Part shown: positions 5,372 to 6,873 of the stretch, piece by piece
How the letters are laid out: each line of letters begins with the position of its first letter
Position numbering within the stretch: position 1 is the first letter of the stretch
DNA from: Salinibacterium sp.
GTDB lineage: Bacteria; Actinomycetota; Actinomycetes; Actinomycetales; Microbacteriaceae
Direction of reading: 5' to 3'
Assembly: GCA_025352485.1 (NCBI GenBank)
Contig: JANXTJ010000116.1
Location: 1-6,873, forward strand
Length of the DNA stretch: 6,873 bases
Made by a program: the position numbers and the translations under genes
Notes under the pieces: model-generated
Database searches by the model: none
Seen by the model: the letters and a program-made list of their open reading frames with translations, nothing else
Told to the model about the DNA's origin: nothing

Positions 5372-6873
5372 TTACATCCTTTCTGGGGCACTGACACCCA
5401 GCAGCGCGAGGCTGTTGCGCAGAACCTGCCCGACGGCATCGTTGAGCCACAGGCGCGTGCGGTGCAGGTCGGTGACGACCTCGTCGCCGAGCGGAGTGAC
5501 GCGGCAGTTGTCGTACCAGCGGTGATAGGCGCCGGCAATTTCTTCGGCATAGCGGGCCACCCGGTGGGGTTCGCGCAGCTCTGCCGCCTGCCTCAACACC
5601 CGGGGAAATTCGGCGAGAATTCCGAGCAGGATGCTCTCGGTCTCGTGCTCGAGCAGGCTGGCGTCAAAGGCCGAGCGGTCAACGCCGGATGCCGCGGCAT
5701 TCTTGGCCACCGAGTGGGTGCGGGCGTTCGCGTACTGCACGTAGAACACCGGGTTGTCGCTGGTCTTTTTTCCCCACAGGTCGAGATCGATGTCGACCTG
5801 CGAGTCGATAGAGCTGCGCACGAGCGCGTAGCGCCCGGCATCCACCCCGACGGCATCGACCAGATCATCGAGGGTGACGATAGTTCCGGCACGTTTCGAC
5901 ATGCGCAGCGGCTCCCCTTCGCGCACCAAATTGACCAGCTGACCGATGAGAATCTCAAGGTTTACGTAGGGCACGTCGCCGAACGCGCGGGTCATCGCCA
6001 TCAGCCTGCGCACGTAGCCGTGGTGGTCGGCACCGAGGATGATGATGTTGCGCTCGAAGCCGCGCTCGCGCTTGTTGAGGTAGTAGGCCAAGTCGCCCGA
6101 GATGTAGCCGGCCTCACCATCGCTCTTGATCAGAACCCGGTCTTTGTCATCGTCGTAGTCGGTAGAGCGGAACCAAGTCGCGCCCTCCGCCTCATAGATC
6201 GCGCCGAGCTCGCTCAGCCGGCCGATGGCCTTCTCGACGGCACCGGACTGGTGCAACTCGTTTTCGTGGAAGTAAACGTCGAAGGTCACGCCAAACTCGT
6301 GCAGGCTCGCCTTGATGTCGCCGAACATGAGTTCAACGCCGATCGAGCGGAAGACCTCCTGCTGCTCGGCGCGGGCGATTTGGGCCAGGTCTCCCTGGTG
6401 CACCGCCATGACCCTCGCCGCGATGTCGGAGATGTAGGCGCCGCCGTAGCCGTCCTCCGGAGCAGGTTCGCCGAGATAGCTGGCGAGCAGGCTGCGCGCG
6501 AAGCGGTCGATCTGCGCCCCGTGGTCGTTGAAGTAGTACTCCCGGGTGACGATGGCGCCCTGCGCCTGGAAAATGCGGGCGAGGCTGTCCCCCACCGCCG
6601 CCCAGCGCACCCCGCCGATATGAATCGGCCCCGTCGGGTTCGCCGAGACAAATTCGAGGTTGATCGTTACGCCGGTGTAGAGGTCACCCGAGCCGTATGC
6701 CTCACCCTGCTCGACAATGGTTTTCGCGAGGGCGCCGGCGGCTGCGGCATCCAGCGTGACGTTGATGAAGCCGGGGCCGGCAACATTCACCGAGGCCACA
6801 CCGGCAAGTTGGGCGGCAGCCGTGGCAATTTCCTCGGCGAGCTCGCGCGGCGAGACGCCCAGCGGTTTCGCCA
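5372..6873 (-). CDS. argS: Arginyl-tRNA synthetase ArgS, partial (N-terminus beyond right edge)
   Basis: Class I synthetase that charges tRNA-Arg with arginine using ATP; cytoplasmic, essential. The reading frame is open to the right edge and shows 499 residues plus stop; about 50-55 N-terminal residues are outside. The first visible residues, AKPLGVSPRELAEEIA, are the end of the N-terminal tRNA D-loop-recognition domain, followed by VAGPGFINV. The catalytic HIGH motif is HIGG (84-87, at 6611-6622) in SANPTGPIHIGGVRWAAVGD. YYFNDHGAQIDRFA, LGADHHGYVRRL and the KMSK-type loop RMSKRAGT (323-330, near 5884-5905) follow. The C-terminal anticodon-binding helical domain begins around NPVFYVQYANAR and ends SAPERM, as in other actinobacterial ArgS. 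The internal GTG at 6799 is not the true start, because conserved sequence continues upstream of it. HIGG and RMSK are, as far as I recall, normal for actinobacterial ArgS. The next gene starts 4 bases after its TAA. Confidence 0.97.
   Translation of the reverse strand, partial: AKPLGVSPRELAEEIATAAAQLAGVASVNVAGPGFINVTLDAAAAGALAKTIVEQGEAYGSGDLYTGVTINLEFVSANPTGPIHIGGVRWAAVGDSLARIFQAQGAIVTREYYFNDHGAQIDRFARSLLASYLGEPAPEDGYGGAYISDIAARVMAVHQGDLAQIARAEQQEVFRSIGVELMFGDIKASLHEFGVTFDVYFHENELHQSGAVEKAIGRLSELGAIYEAEGATWFRSTDYDDDKDRVLIKSDGEAGYISGDLAYYLNKRERGFERNIIILGADHHGYVRRLMAMTRAFGDVPYVNLEILIGQLVNLVREGEPLRMSKRAGTIVTLDDLVDAVGVDAGRYALVRSSIDSQVDIDLDLWGKKTSDNPVFYVQYANARTHSVAKNAAASGVDRSAFDASLLEHETESILLGILAEFPRVLRQAAELREPHRVARYAEEIAGAYHRWYDNCRVTPLGDEVVTDLHRTRLWLNDAVGQVLRNSLALLGVSAPERM
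5377..5384 (-). promoter_or_regulatory. Shine-Dalgarno that sets the DUF2993 start
   Basis: AGAAAGGA on the minus strand, inside the last argS codons and 9 nt before the GTG at 5367. It is the strongest ribosome-binding site in the window and favours the 279-residue product over the longer frame. Confidence 0.75.

Noticed and set aside
5368..5550. N-terminal extension of the DUF2993 gene to an upstream start at 5550
   Set aside because: The extra 61 residues overlap the argS 3' end in another frame and look non-native. The GTG at 5367 has a strong Shine-Dalgarno and puts the basic stop and membrane helix at a normal distance from the N-terminus.
6611..6622. HIGG instead of HIGH in ArgS as a sign of inactivity
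   Set aside because: This variant is, as far as I recall, usual in actinobacterial ArgS, and the rest of the catalytic core, including the RMSKRAGT loop, is intact.
6797..6799. GTG at 6799 as the argS start
   Set aside because: The frame continues upstream to the window edge with conserved ArgS N-terminal sequence (AKPLG...RELAEEIA), so the real start is outside the window.

Overview
The window is a high-GC actinobacterial chromosome segment, most like Microbacteriaceae or a close relative. I base this on base composition, on the ArgS, LysA, Hom, ThrC and ThrB sequences, which closely resemble actinobacterial homologues I can recall, and on the gene order. Genus cannot be fixed by eye. Everything supportable lies on the minus strand, so transcription runs from right to left. 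The long plus-strand frames are GC-driven shadows of these genes.

In transcription order the layout is as follows. argS (arginyl-tRNA synthetase) is cut by the right edge and lacks its first ~50-55 residues. Four bases later comes a 279-residue single-pass membrane protein of the DUF2993/LmeA-like type. An 85-base gap follows, the only non-coding DNA in the window, and it holds the lysA leader. Then come lysA (diaminopimelate decarboxylase, TTG start), hom (homoserine dehydrogenase with ACT domain, GTG start), thrC (threonine synthase) and thrB (homoserine kinase), which is cut by the left edge with 213 residues visible. lysA/hom overlap as GTGA, hom/thrC are separated by 3 bases, and thrC/thrB overlap as ATGA. 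This indicates a co-transcribed, translationally coupled unit.

The metabolic logic is the end of the aspartate family. LysA makes lysine from meso-diaminopimelate. Hom commits aspartate semialdehyde to homoserine. ThrB and ThrC take homoserine through O-phosphohomoserine to threonine. argS beside lysA is a known actinobacterial arrangement (argS-lysA in corynebacteria; argS-lysA-hom-thrC-thrB in mycobacteria).

Most of the window is ordinary. Two things deserve a second look. One is the envelope-type DUF2993 gene placed between argS and lysA. The other is the short lysA leader, where a predicted hairpin pairs with the Shine-Dalgarno of a TTG-initiated gene and a candidate -10 element suggests an internal promoter. 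I saw no RNA genes, mobile elements, CRISPR arrays or convincing terminators, and no evidence of a wholly new system.
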